Assembly (NCBI GenBank): GCA_009691715.1
Contig: SIAN01000027.1
Location: 1 to 55,038 of the forward strand
DNA from: Planctomycetota bacterium
GTDB taxonomy: Bacteria > Planctomycetota > B15-G4 > SIAN01
Reading direction: 5' to 3'
Length of the DNA stretch: 55,038 nt
Shown here: positions 7,932-17,293 of the stretch, piece by piece
How the letters are laid out: each line of letters starts with the position of its first letter
Position numbering within the stretch: position 1 is the first letter of the stretch
Program-made: the position numbers and the translations under genes
Notes under the pieces: generated by a model
The model's input: the letters and a program-made list of their open reading frames with translations, nothing else
What the model was told of the DNA's origin: nothing
The model's database searches: none

Positions 7932-9198
7932 CCGACTCGCGCTCTTTGCCCTCTTCCCGCTGCTGGCCGCCACTGCGCCAGCGCAGGAAGCGGGCGCCAC
8001 GTCGGACTCTGGCAACCTCGTGCCGGCCGACACCGTCGGCTGGCAGGCGCTCGCACAAGACCTGTTCCTGTCGGGCGAGAGCAGCCTGATCGATCCCGGA
8101 CGCATCGAGCCGCTGCCACGCAACGTGTTCAAACTCGGCCCGGTCGAGTTGCTGCCCAAGCTCGACGAGCAACTGGTCTACGACGACAACATCTTCCTCA
8201 CCGAGAACGACCGCGAGAACGACTTCATCCTGCGCACCGGCATGGGTGCGATGGCCGACTACCGCTTCGGCGAAGGCTGCCACCGGCTGAGCGCCGGCTA
8301 CGACATGACGCGCCACTGGTTCCTCGGCGGCGACTCCACCAACTTCGTCGAGCAGCTCGCTTCGGCGCAGCTCGAGCTCAACTTCCGCCGGCTCACGTTC
8401 GCCTTCGGCGACCGCTTCGAGGATCGCACCGATCCGATCCTGTCGGTCTTCACCGGCAAGATCAAGCGCACCATCAACACCATGCACGGCCGTGTCGGCT
8501 GGAACGCGGGCGAGTCGAAGTTCGAGCTGCGGGCGCAGCGAGCGACCACCGGCTACGACGACGCCGCCTTCAAAGGGTTCGATCGCGACGAGGACCTCGC
8601 CGTCCTCGACATCTCGTTCCTGACCGGCGAGGAGGTGTGGGCGTTTTGCCGCGTCGACGCCATGGCGCGCAGCTACGAAAACGCCGGCTTGAACGACATG
8701 GACGGCCTCGCCGCGTCGGTCGGCGTGCGCGCGAAGCGCGGCAGCGACTTGGACGGCATGGCCCGCTTCGGCGTGCGCGCCGAGAGCTTCGACGATGCCG
8801 CAGCGACCGATGCCGACGACGACGCACTCAACCCCGAGTTCGAGGGACGGCTGCGCTGGTGGCTGATGCGGACCGCCGCGGTCGAGCTCCGCATCGAGCG
8901 GACCACCGAGTTCTCTCCGGTCTCGAACTATCAGTCCGCCTCGCGTGGCGAGCTGAGTTGGATGCACCAGGTCGAAGCACGGTTGTCGGCGCGGTTGGGC
9001 GGCGGCGTCGAACGCGTCGACCCGTCGAACACCGACGCGCCGTTCGTCCGCTACACGATCGGCGCCGGCATGCGCTACGCGGTGCTCGACAACGCCGACC
9101 TGACCCTCGGCTGGCGGCTGCGCCTGCGCAACACGCGGGCGACGACCGGCGACTACACCGGCAACCAGGTCACGCTCGGGTTCTCGCTGCGGTTGTGA
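7912..9198 (+). CDS. Outer-membrane beta-barrel protein of polysaccharide export locus
   Basis: 428 residues from the ATG at 7912. A signal peptide (about residues 1-24, ending TAPA before QEA) is followed by a region with QLVYDDNIFLTENDREND, which resembles the start of putative beta-barrel porin 2-type proteins that accompany exopolysaccharide loci. The rest is a succession of alternating amphipathic strands with aromatic belts, and it closes with NQVTLGFSLRL, a plausible C-terminal barrel strand. The family assignment rests on pattern only. It sits directly before the Wza-like export gene, so a role in the outer membrane at the secretion site is inferred. Confidence 0.75.
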   Translation: MPVPTTDRLALFALFPLLAATAPAQEAGATSDSGNLVPADTVGWQALAQDLFLSGESSLIDPGRIEPLPRNVFKLGPVELLPKLDEQLVYDDNIFLTENDRENDFILRTGMGAMADYRFGEGCHRLSAGYDMTRHWFLGGDSTNFVEQLASAQLELNFRRLTFAFGDRFEDRTDPILSVFTGKIKRTINTMHGRVGWNAGESKFELRAQRATTGYDDAAFKGFDRDEDLAVLDISFLTGEEVWAFCRVDAMARSYENAGLNDMDGLAASVGVRAKRGSDLDGMARFGVRAESFDDAAATDADDDALNPEFEGRLRWWLMRTAAVELRIERTTEFSPVSNYQSASRGELSWMHQVEARLSARLGGGVERVDPSNTDAPFVRYTIGAGMRYAVLDNADLTLGWRLRLRNTRATTGDYTGNQVTLGFSLRL

Positions 9199-9263
9199 AC
9201 GAATCGGCGGGCGCCCGCCCAAGAAACGGGCGCTCGCTGCAAATCGATGAAGGGGAGAAGGAA

Positions 9264-10280
9264 GTGGCGAATCACGCGATCCGCGCCAGCGCGCGCGGGC
9301 GGGCCGGTGCCTCGTTCTGCATCTGGTTCGCCGCGGCATGCAGCAGCGTGCCGAGCGCGCTCGACACGACGCCGGACACCGCGCCACCCGCCGCTGATCT
9401 CGCCGTTGATCTCGAGGTGCAGCGCGTCCCGAAAGCGGCCGCCGTCGCGGTGAAGACCACCGCCCTCGCCGATGCGCCCGCTCCCGCTGGCACGCCCGCG
9501 CACGCGGACCGGCTCTCGATCGGCGACGAAGTGCGCATTGTCGTCGTCGGCCAGGCCGATCTCTCGACGCAGTTGCCGGTGCCACCGCGCGGCGCGATCG
9601 AATTGCCGGTCATCGGCAGCCTCGAACTGTCCGGTCGCACCGTCGCCGAAGTGGCGCAGGAGCTGCGCCAGCGCCTCGCCGCGGCCGATTACGTCGTCCA
9701 TCCCGAAGTCGCGGTCAGCGTGACCCGCTTCGCGCCGCGTCGCATCTTCGTGGTCGAGGGCGTGATGCGTCCCGAAGCGTACGAGCTGCCGATCGGCGCC
9801 GGCCTGCACCTGACGCAGGTGATCGCGCTCGCCGGCGGCCTCTCGCCAGGCGCCGATCCGTCGCACGTGACGATCCTGCGCCGGCCACGCAATGGCGCGC
9901 CGCACCGCCTCGCGGTCGACCTGCGCGCGATCCTCGACACCGATCAGGTCGCGGCCGATCCGATCCTCGAGCAGGACGACACGGTGATCGTGCGCGATCT
10001 GAAGCAGGGCGAGCAGCAGGTGTTCGTGACCGGCAAGGTGCGCACGCCCGGCGCCTACCGTTTCTCGCCGCGCGAAGGGCTCTCCTTCCTGCAGGCGATC
10101 GTGCTGGCCGGCGGCCTCGACAAGTTCGCGAACCCGGCGCGCGCGGCGTTGCTGCGGCGCACCGAGGACGGCCGCGTCACCCTGCCGGTCGACCTCGAGC
10201 GCATCCTCGCCGGAAACCTCGACTCCGACCTCGCGCTGCAATCGGGCGACGTCGTGTTCGTGCCCGAGTCCTTCTTCTGA
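9264..10280 (+). CDS. Polysaccharide export lipoprotein, Wza-like
   Basis: Outer-membrane polysaccharide export (OPX) protein of 338 residues. The GTG at 9264 follows AAGGGGAGAAGGA closely. An N-terminal lipobox-like FAAAC places the lipidated Cys at residue 26. The polysaccharide-export domain (about 85-160) begins DRLSIGDEVRIVVVG and contains VPPRGAIELPVIG. Two SLBB domains follow, each with a strand-turn block (RIFVVEGVMRPEAYELP and QVFVTGKVRTPGAYRF) and an ALAGG/VLAGGL motif. It is followed 1 bp later by the Wzc-like gene, as usual for OPX/PCP pairs. Confidence 0.92.
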   Translation: MANHAIRASARGRAGASFCIWFAAACSSVPSALDTTPDTAPPAADLAVDLEVQRVPKAAAVAVKTTALADAPAPAGTPAHADRLSIGDEVRIVVVGQADLSTQLPVPPRGAIELPVIGSLELSGRTVAEVAQELRQRLAAADYVVHPEVAVSVTRFAPRRIFVVEGVMRPEAYELPIGAGLHLTQVIALAGGLSPGADPSHVTILRRPRNGAPHRLAVDLRAILDTDQVAADPILEQDDTVIVRDLKQGEQQVFVTGKVRTPGAYRFSPREGLSFLQAIVLAGGLDKFANPARAALLRRTEDGRVTLPVDLERILAGNLDSDLALQSGDVVFVPESFF

Positions 10281-10281
10281 G

Positions 10282-12453
10282 ATGAGATCCGCGATGAACC
10301 GAGCCACCGCATCCGCCCCGCCGACCGCGAGCTTCGCCGAATTCTGGCGCAGCGTGCGCCGTCGCGGCCTACTGGTCGCGGCGACGATGCTGGTCGCCGC
10401 CGGTGCCGCCGCCGCGTGGGTGGTGCGCGCGCCGAAGCAGTACCGCGCGACCGCCACGCTGTTGATCGAGCGACCGCTACCGACCGATCTCGGAATCGCC
10501 TCGCCGTTCGCGACCGCGCAGGAGATCGGCCGCTTCGCCGCAACGCAGCTCCAGATCCTGAAGAGCCGCGCGGTCCTCGAAGCGCTGGCACCGCGGGTCG
10601 ACTACGCCTCGTGGCCCGAGTTCGCCGGGATCGCCGGCGAAGAGCGCCTCACCGCGCTCGAGCACGCCGTCGAGGTCGAGCCGCGCGGCGAAAGCGCGTT
10701 GGTCGACGTGAGCTTCGTCGGTCTCGATCCGGCGCGCGCGGCGAAGCTGGTGAACGAGTGGTGCGACGCCTACCTCGCCCATATCGCCTCGCGTGAGAAG
10801 GAGAACGTCGACGCCGACCTCGGGGCACTCGCCGCCGAACTGCCGCGACTCGCAGCGCAACGCGACGGCGCGCGCACCGAGCTCGAGACGTTGAAGAGCC
10901 AGAACGCCTACCTCACGTTCGACGGCCGCGAGGCGCTGCTGCAGGAGGAGTTGAAGCAGCAGAGCGGCATCGTGCAGGAGCTTCGCCAGGCCCTCGACGC
11001 GCTCGACGCACGCTGCAGCGTGATCGAACGCGCTTCCGACATCGATCGCGCCGCGCTGGCGCGCGCGCTCGACCTCGATCCGAGCCGCGAGCTGGTGACC
11101 AAGCTGATCGAGTTCGAGACGCGGCGCGCCGAGCTCGCCGGCACGCAGGGAACGCGCACGGCGCAACTCGCGGCGCTCGACCTGGAGATCGGGCGTCTGC
11201 GCGGCGAGCTCGCGCGCGAAGAGCAGCAGGCGATCGACGGGATGGTCCTGAAGCGCGACATCGCGCGCGAGGCGGCCACCCACGCCGAGACCCGACTCGA
11301 CGACCTGCGCACGACCGCGGCCGAGGTCGATCGCGCCAAGGCGCAGCATTCGACACTGGCGACCAAAGTGACCGACGCCGCCGCGCTGCTCGATCGCCTC
11401 ACGCTGCGGCGCGACGAACTGCTGGTGCTGGCCGCACGTAGCGGCACCGGCAAGCGGATCTTCGTGCAGGATCGCGCGCTGCCGCCGACGCATGCCTGCG
11501 CGCCGCACGCGCTCGCCGCGATCGCGATCGCGCTCCTGCTCGGGCTGCTGATCGGCGGCGCCGGCGCGGTCGCGCTCGAACGCTTCGACGATCGTGTCGG
11601 CGCCATCGAGGAACTCGAGGTGTCGCTCGACACCAACTCGATCGCGCGCATCCCCCATCTGCCGCACGCGAGCGGCCGCGCGCCCGAATACGAATGGGTG
11701 CTGCATCCCGAAGCGTTCCCGGCCGACGAGTTCCGCAAGCTCTTCCTCACGCTTGGCGGCGATCAGGGCACGCCGGAACGCGCGCGCACGCTGGCCGTGC
11801 TGTCGGCCGTGCCGCGCGAGGGCAAGACGCTGGTCGCGACCGGCCTGGCGATGGCGGCCGCGCGGGCCGGCTTCGCCACGCTGCTGGTCGACGGCGACCT
11901 GAAGCGACCGCGCCTCCATGACCTCTTTTCGCTCGACGGAGCGAATGGCTTGCTCGATCACCTCGCGGGACGCTGCGACCTCGCTGCGGCGCTGCATGCC
12001 ACGCCGTTCGAGCAGCTCTCCGTGCTGCCGGCCGGCACGCCGCCGCCCGATCTCGAGCGGCTCGCCCAACCGCGCGAGCTGGCGAAGTTGGTCGATTCGC
12101 TGCGCGGCCGGTTCCAGGTCGTCGTCTTCGACACCTCGCCGACGCTGCTCAGCGCCGATGCGTTCGTGTTCGCACGCAGTTCCGACTCACGTGTCCTGGT
12201 CGCCTCGGCGTCAAGCTCGAAGGTCGCGCCGCTGCGCCAGGCGCTCGGCCAGTTGCGCCGACTCGGCATCGAGATCGCCGGCACGGTGATCAACCGGTTC
12301 GCGGCGCCGCCGGCACCGTACGGCGCCTACGACTACACCCAGCCGACCAGCCCCGAGAGCGCCGCGCGCCGGAAGGATCGCCAGCGCAAGGCCTGGACGA
12401 CGCCGGTGCAGAGCCACGTGGTCGAGCCGGTCGGCACGGCGCCGGAGAGCTGA
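10282..12453 (+). CDS. Wzc-like polysaccharide co-polymerase with BY-kinase domain
   Basis: Chain-length determinant fused to a cytoplasmic bacterial tyrosine kinase, 723 residues. An N-terminal transmembrane helix (about 29-48) precedes a periplasmic part with a long coiled coil (about 170-390). A second helix (AIAIALLLGLLIGGAG) follows a proline-containing ALPPTHACAP. The kinase has Walker A VPREGKT (about 510-516), Walker A' LLVDGDLKRP (about 534-543) and Walker B VVVFDTSP (about 613-620). A tyrosine cluster is reduced to PYGAYDYTQ near the C-terminus, followed by a basic tail. The ATG at 10282 is 1 bp past the previous stop; ATG 10294 is an alternative. It probably controls polymer length with the Wza-like protein. 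Confidence 0.93.
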   Translation: MRSAMNRATASAPPTASFAEFWRSVRRRGLLVAATMLVAAGAAAAWVVRAPKQYRATATLLIERPLPTDLGIASPFATAQEIGRFAATQLQILKSRAVLEALAPRVDYASWPEFAGIAGEERLTALEHAVEVEPRGESALVDVSFVGLDPARAAKLVNEWCDAYLAHIASREKENVDADLGALAAELPRLAAQRDGARTELETLKSQNAYLTFDGREALLQEELKQQSGIVQELRQALDALDARCSVIERASDIDRAALARALDLDPSRELVTKLIEFETRRAELAGTQGTRTAQLAALDLEIGRLRGELAREEQQAIDGMVLKRDIAREAATHAETRLDDLRTTAAEVDRAKAQHSTLATKVTDAAALLDRLTLRRDELLVLAARSGTGKRIFVQDRALPPTHACAPHALAAIAIALLLGLLIGGAGAVALERFDDRVGAIEELEVSLDTNSIARIPHLPHASGRAPEYEWVLHPEAFPADEFRKLFLTLGGDQGTPERARTLAVLSAVPREGKTLVATGLAMAAARAGFATLLVDGDLKRPRLHDLFSLDGANGLLDHLAGRCDLAAALHATPFEQLSVLPAGTPPPDLERLAQPRELAKLVDSLRGRFQVVVFDTSPTLLSADAFVFARSSDSRVLVASASSSKVAPLRQALGQLRRLGIEIAGTVINRFAAPPAPYGAYDYTQPTSPESAARRKDRQRKAWTTPVQSHVVEPVGTAPES

Positions 12454-12454
12454 C

Positions 12455-13420
12455 ATGGGCCGCGCCGGAGCGCGCGCGCCGTTCCTCGCGCTGCTGGCAG
12501 CAGCGTTCGTCGCGCACGATCATCTGCCCGATCCGCTCGCCGCGGCGGACGCTGCGGTGCGCGGCGCCGACACCGCTGCCGTCGCGCAGTGCATCGCCGG
12601 ATTCGCGCCGCGCCACGCGATCGGCCACCTCGTCGCGGCCGCGCTGGCCGCCGACGAAGGGGACACCGACATGACGCGCCTCGAAGCGACACGCGCCGCA
12701 CGTGCGGCACCGTGGTTCGGCGAGGTACAGCGGGCGGCCGCCGATTTCGCGCTGGTCGACGCGGTCGAACGGCGGAATGGCGCGCAACTCGTCGCGGCCG
12801 CGCACGCCTATGCCAAGGCGGTCGCGACGGGCGCGATCGCGATCGAGAAAGCTCTGGAGGCGCTTGCTTCGGCCGACGCGCCGGCAGAACTGCTTCACCT
12901 GGTGGCCGGCGACGATCGCGCGCGACGCGAGACACTGGTCGATCACTTCGCGCGCGCTCTCGATGCAACCCGCGCGCAGGAACTTGCCGCCACGCTCGAC
13001 CGCGAGCAGGGTGGCGGCGCGACGCGCGCGCGCGCCCAGGCGGCGCGTCGGCTCGGCGCACGCCTGCTCGCCGCAGATCGGCCGGCGGACGCATTGCGCC
13101 ACTTCGAGGAAGCGACCGCGCTTTCAGGCGCCGCCGACACGCTGCGGGTCGACCGCGCGATCGCCTGCTTCGCGGCGGGTCAGGCGGCGCTTGGCGCAAC
13201 CCACCTCCTGCGCGCGCTCGCGCTGCGCGCAATCGACATCGAATCCGCTGCGGCACTGATCCCGGCGGCGCGCGACCCGCATGCGGTCGCTACTGCGCTG
13301 CTCGAACAGGCGATCGCGAGCCGTGACGCCGCTGCTCGGCAAGGGGCGAGCGCGTTGTTCGCAGCACAGGGCGACGTCGCGCGGCGTCGCGCTCTGCTAC
13401 TTGCTGGCGAACGGCCGTGA
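12455..13420 (+). CDS. Alanine-rich helical repeat protein of unknown function
   Basis: 321 residues with no family I can name. A short hydrophobic N-terminus (APFLALLAAAFVA) could be a signal anchor. The rest is almost all alpha-helical and Ala/Arg-rich, with TPR-like spacing (for example ADRPADALRHFEEATALSG). The start lies 1 bp after the kinase stop, and the stop overlaps the Wzy-like gene start as TGATG, so it is translated with the export and polymerisation genes. A scaffold role is a guess from context. Confidence 0.65.
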   Translation: MGRAGARAPFLALLAAAFVAHDHLPDPLAAADAAVRGADTAAVAQCIAGFAPRHAIGHLVAAALAADEGDTDMTRLEATRAARAAPWFGEVQRAAADFALVDAVERRNGAQLVAAAHAYAKAVATGAIAIEKALEALASADAPAELLHLVAGDDRARRETLVDHFARALDATRAQELAATLDREQGGGATRARAQAARRLGARLLAADRPADALRHFEEATALSGAADTLRVDRAIACFAAGQAALGATHLLRALALRAIDIESAAALIPAARDPHAVATALLEQAIASRDAAARQGASALFAAQGDVARRRALLLAGERP

Positions 13421-14688
13421 TGCCCGCCGCCGCGATCTGGTCGTTGGCGAGCCTCGCCTTCGCGGCGCTCTGGCGCGGCGGATTCGTGCCGGGTCTCGGC
13501 GTCGGCGCGGCGCTCGCCTGCGTCGCGGTGGCGCGCTGGTGCGAACTGGCGCCTGCGCCAGCGTCCGCGATCACCGGCCGCGACTCGCGGTGGCTCGCAT
13601 GGCTGCTCACGATCGCGGCGGGTTGGTGCGCGCTCGCGCTGCTGCCGCTGCCGATCGACTGGCGCGCTTGGCTCGCGCCGGGAGCGACCGCCCTCGACAC
13701 GGCGCTCGGTCGCGCTGTGATCTCGGGCAGCGTCGGTTCGCTGGCGCTCGATCCGACGGCGACGCGCGGCGCACTGCTGGCGCTGGCGCTCGCCGCGCCC
13801 GTGATCGCGGCCGCGCGCGCGGTCGGCCGGCAGGAGGCCGGTCGGCGCGCGTTCGTGCTGGCGATCGGCGCCGCGGCGTGCGGGGTGGCGTTGCTCGGCT
13901 GTGTCGAGACGTTCCTCGGCCGACCCTTGATTCACGACGATCTACCGCCTCACGCGCGGCCGTTCGGGCCGTTCGCCAATCGCAACCACGCCGGCGCGTT
14001 GCTGGTGATGGCGCTGCCGCTGGTCCTCGCCGCCGCCCGCGAAGGGGCCCGAGCCGGACGTCGCGCCGCGACCCGCGTCGCGGCGGCGGCGGCGGCACTG
14101 CTCACGCTCGGATTGCTTCTGAACGGCTCCCGCGGTGCACTGCTGTCGGCACTCGGCGTCGGCGCATTCCTGCTCCTCAGCGCGCGTCTCACGCTGCGCT
14201 CGAAGCTGCTGCTCGGCGCGGCACTCGCGGTTGTGCTGGTGGTGCCGAGCCACGCGTTCGACCGCCGCGGCGACACCACCACCGTCGCGGAGCGTGCAAC
14301 TCTGGCGGGCGACGCGCTGCAGATGGCGGCCGACTCGCCGCTGCTCGGCATCGGGCTCGGCGGTTTCGGCGCCGCGTATCCGCCGTATCAAACCGTGGCC
14401 CGCGACCTCCGCTTCCGCCACGCCGAATGCGAACCGCTCGAACTCCTGGTCGAGGGCGGCGTGCCGCTGTTGCTGCTCGCCGCAACCGCGGCGCTGCTCC
14501 TGGCCCGCGTCGCCTGGCGAGTCGCGCGGCGCCCCACCGCCACCGCCTCCTCGCGCGCGATCGCCGCCGCCGCGCTCGCCGTTCCGTTCCATGCGCTGTG
14601 CGACTTCCCGCTGCGGATCCCGGGCGTGGCGCTGCCGTTCCTGCTGCTGGTCGGCGCGCTCTTCGCCTGCGATGAGGACGCAGAATGA
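13420..14688 (+). CDS. Wzy/O-antigen-ligase-like membrane protein (first copy)
   Basis: Polytopic membrane protein of 422 residues with about ten hydrophobic helices. The block RPFGPFANRNHAGALL matches the GPF-NRNH signature seen in exopolysaccharide polymerase/ligase proteins of the Wzy_C family, and a later GLGGFGAAYPPYQ fits the conserved loop of that family. It probably joins lipid-linked repeat units in the periplasm. ATG 13420 shares one base with the previous stop (TGATG); a GTG three bases earlier is an alternative. The stop overlaps the next gene as ATGA. Confidence 0.85.
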   Translation: MPAAAIWSLASLAFAALWRGGFVPGLGVGAALACVAVARWCELAPAPASAITGRDSRWLAWLLTIAAGWCALALLPLPIDWRAWLAPGATALDTALGRAVISGSVGSLALDPTATRGALLALALAAPVIAAARAVGRQEAGRRAFVLAIGAAACGVALLGCVETFLGRPLIHDDLPPHARPFGPFANRNHAGALLVMALPLVLAAAREGARAGRRAATRVAAAAAALLTLGLLLNGSRGALLSALGVGAFLLLSARLTLRSKLLLGAALAVVLVVPSHAFDRRGDTTTVAERATLAGDALQMAADSPLLGIGLGGFGAAYPPYQTVARDLRFRHAECEPLELLVEGGVPLLLLAATAALLLARVAWRVARRPTATASSRAIAAAALAVPFHALCDFPLRIPGVALPFLLLVGALFACDEDAE

Positions 14689-15812
14689 CGCTGCGCATCC
14701 TCGAAGTGCTCGGCTACTCCTGCCCCGGCGGCGCGGCCGAGTCGGTGCTCGAACTCTGCGCAGCGTTCACGAGTCGCGGCGCAGTCGTGACGATCGCCGC
14801 GCCGCCCGAACCTGGTTTCGCCGAGCGTGCCGCGGCGGCAGGCGCCCGCTTCGTGCCCGTGGCGATGGCATCGCGACGCGATGTCGCAAGCTTCCTCGCA
14901 TTGACCGCATTGATCCGCCGCGAGCGCTTCGACGTCGTCCACACCCACTGCCGCAACGCCGACCTGCATGGCGCATTGGCAGCGCGCGCAGCCGGTTGCC
15001 GCGCGATCGTCACCCACCTGCGCGGCCTCTTGGTCGATGGCAATGGCGAGCCGGCCAACGGCTGGATCGACCGCGTCCATCGCGCGATCTTGCGGCGGCT
15101 GCCGCGGCGCATCGTCGCCATCAGCGAGGCGGTCCGAGCGCGCGCGCTCGAACGGCTCGCACTGTCGCCGAGTCGCGTCGTCACGATCCGCAACGGCATT
15201 GCGCTCGCTCGCTTCGCAGCACCGCGGCGTGCGCCCGCCGAGGTGCGCGCCGAGTTGCAAGTCGCGACCGATCGTCCGCTCGTGCTGGCGATCGGGACGC
15301 TCGGGCGATGCAAGGGACAGGACCTCGTGCTCGACGCATTCGCGGCGCTGCGGCATGACGGCGTGCTGGCCCTCGCCGGCGACGGCCCTGACGCTGCGGC
15401 GCTGCGCGAACGCGCAAAGCGCCTCGGGATCGCCGATCGCGTCCGCTTCCTCGGCGCGCGCACGGACATCACCGACCTCCTGCACGCGGCCGACCTGTTC
15501 GTGCACGCGGCCCGTTGGGAGGGATTCGGGCGCGTCGTCGCCGAGGCGCTGGCAGCGGGACGGCCGTTGGTCGCGACCCGTGTCGGCGGCATTCCGGAGT
15601 TCGTGACCGACGGCGCGAACGGACTCCTCGTGGCCCCCGACTCGAGCGAGGCGCTCGCCACGGCGATGGCGTCCTTGCTCGAGGATCGACCGCGAGCGCG
15701 GGCACTCGGCCGCGCTGGCGCCGAATTCGCGGCGCGCGAGCTCGACGCCGAGACCACCGCGAGCGGCATCACTCGCGTGCTCGAGAGCGCCGTCGCGGAG
15801 GCGTGCGCATGA
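14685..15812 (+). CDS. Glycosyltransferase family 4 protein
   Basis: GT-B fold, retaining glycosyltransferase of 375 residues. The N-terminal domain has a glycine-rich acceptor loop (CPGGAAESVLELC) and VVHTHCRNADLHG. The nucleotide-sugar domain starts at about PLVLAIGTLGRCKGQD and has the EX7E-type motif in EGFGRVVAEALAAGRPLVA followed by VGGIPEFV. Cytoplasmic; presumably adds one sugar to the lipid-linked repeat unit. ATGA overlaps at both ends. Confidence 0.9.
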   Translation: MTLRILEVLGYSCPGGAAESVLELCAAFTSRGAVVTIAAPPEPGFAERAAAAGARFVPVAMASRRDVASFLALTALIRRERFDVVHTHCRNADLHGALAARAAGCRAIVTHLRGLLVDGNGEPANGWIDRVHRAILRRLPRRIVAISEAVRARALERLALSPSRVVTIRNGIALARFAAPRRAPAEVRAELQVATDRPLVLAIGTLGRCKGQDLVLDAFAALRHDGVLALAGDGPDAAALRERAKRLGIADRVRFLGARTDITDLLHAADLFVHAARWEGFGRVVAEALAAGRPLVATRVGGIPEFVTDGANGLLVAPDSSEALATAMASLLEDRPRARALGRAGAEFAARELDAETTASGITRVLESAVAEACA

Positions 15813-17293
15813 ACCGCCGCGCCGATCTCGCGCCGCACGCACCTCACGCGCCCCACGCGCTTTCGACCACTTCACCATGGCGCCTCGCCGTGCTGCTGCT
15901 GGCGGCGGCCGCGGCGCTGGTCAGCGGTCCACTCGCGGGCCTGCTCGCGAACGGGGATCCCGCGGCGGTCGTGACCGGTGCGATCGTCGCTGCACTGCCG
16001 CTGGCCCTCCTGCTCGGCGTACAGCATCTCGACCTCGCACTGCTCGCGGTCAACTTCGCCGCCATCGCGTTCTTCACCGCGATCCGCCACCGTTCGACCG
16101 CCGAGGCCGCGGCACCGCACCCGTTCTACGAGTGGACGCTCCTGCGCTTGACGGTGCCGGAGCTGCTGACGCTGGCGGCGCTGGCGGTGCATGGCGTGCG
16201 CGGCCGCGTGACTGCGAGCGCGCATGGCGTGGGGTTCGGGCGCGTGGCTCTAGGCGCTGTGCCGTGGCTGTTCGCGACCTTCTTCGCCTGGAGCCTCGCG
16301 GTCGGGTTGGCCAACGGAAACACGCTCGAAACGTGCCTGCGCGACGGTCGCAAGCTGGTCTACGTCGCCCTCGCGCACGTGCTGGTGGTGGCGATCGCAC
16401 CGGACGCCGCGCGACGCCACCGGCTGCTGCAGGCGATCGGTCTGGCGCTGCTCGCCGCAGCGGTCGTGACCATCGCCGACTGGTGGAGCGAACGCGGCTT
16501 CCACTACCGCGGCGTCGTGCGCGCCAGCGTCGACGTCTCCGACTTCCTCGGCTGCCTCGGCGCGATCTGCGTCCCGGTAGCGCTGCTGCGATCGGGCATG
16601 GCGCGCTCGCGCGTCGCCTGCGTGGCCGCCATCGTGGTCGGCGTCGCCGCGACGCTCTGCACGTTCTCGCGCGCAGCTTGGTGCGCGGCACCGGTGGCAC
16701 TCGCGATCGTGCTGCTCCATCCGACGACCTGCGGGCGGCCGGCCTCCCGCGCTGCAACCTGGCTGGTGGTCGCCGCGGCATTGGCGGCTCCGTTCCTCTT
16801 CAGCGGGGTCGCCGATCAGGCGCTGCACCGGATCGAGGCGCTGTTCGATCCGGCCGGTGATCCGAGCGTCAGCTACCGCGTGCGTGAACTGCGCGGCGCC
16901 GCGCAAGTCGCGCTCGATCACCCGTTGACCGGCGTCGGGCTCGGCACTCGTTTCGATGTCGGGGCGTCCTTGATCGATCGCCGGCGCGATTCCGCGACGC
17001 TGGTCCACCACGTGTTCCTCTGGAGCGCGGTGAAGGGCGGCCTGCCCGGACTGCTGCTGATTGCCGGCGGCCTGGTCGCGATGCTGCTGTCGCTGTCGCG
17101 CTCCGCGCGTCGGCAAACCGATCCGCACGCGGCCGCGCTCGCGCTCGGCCTGCTCGGACTGCTGGTCGGCTTCGTCGTGATCGGGCAGGTCGGCGCGATG
17201 CTGAACCAGGCGCGCACGGCGTTCCTGCTCGGTGCCGTGAGCGGTCTGGCGCGTACGCTCGCCGTCGCGCCGGTCTGCGGGAGACGGCCGTGA
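15809..17293 (+). CDS. Second Wzy/O-antigen-ligase-like membrane protein
   Basis: 494 residues with about twelve hydrophobic helices. GVGLGTRFDVGAS and the HHVFLWSAVKGGLPG block near the C-terminus fit the conserved periplasmic loop region of O-antigen ligase/polymerase proteins (His followed by a hydrophobic helix and G-L-P-G). The ATG at 15809 overlaps the previous stop (ATGA). The N-terminus contains a small HAPHAPHA repeat. Two such proteins in one cluster suggest one polymerase and one ligase, or two linkage-specific polymerases; the sequence cannot tell which. Confidence 0.82.
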   Translation: MNRRADLAPHAPHAPHALSTTSPWRLAVLLLAAAAALVSGPLAGLLANGDPAAVVTGAIVAALPLALLLGVQHLDLALLAVNFAAIAFFTAIRHRSTAEAAAPHPFYEWTLLRLTVPELLTLAALAVHGVRGRVTASAHGVGFGRVALGAVPWLFATFFAWSLAVGLANGNTLETCLRDGRKLVYVALAHVLVVAIAPDAARRHRLLQAIGLALLAAAVVTIADWWSERGFHYRGVVRASVDVSDFLGCLGAICVPVALLRSGMARSRVACVAAIVVGVAATLCTFSRAAWCAAPVALAIVLLHPTTCGRPASRAATWLVVAAALAAPFLFSGVADQALHRIEALFDPAGDPSVSYRVRELRGAAQVALDHPLTGVGLGTRFDVGASLIDRRRDSATLVHHVFLWSAVKGGLPGLLLIAGGLVAMLLSLSRSARRQTDPHAAALALGLLGLLVGFVVIGQVGAMLNQARTAFLLGAVSGLARTLAVAPVCGRRP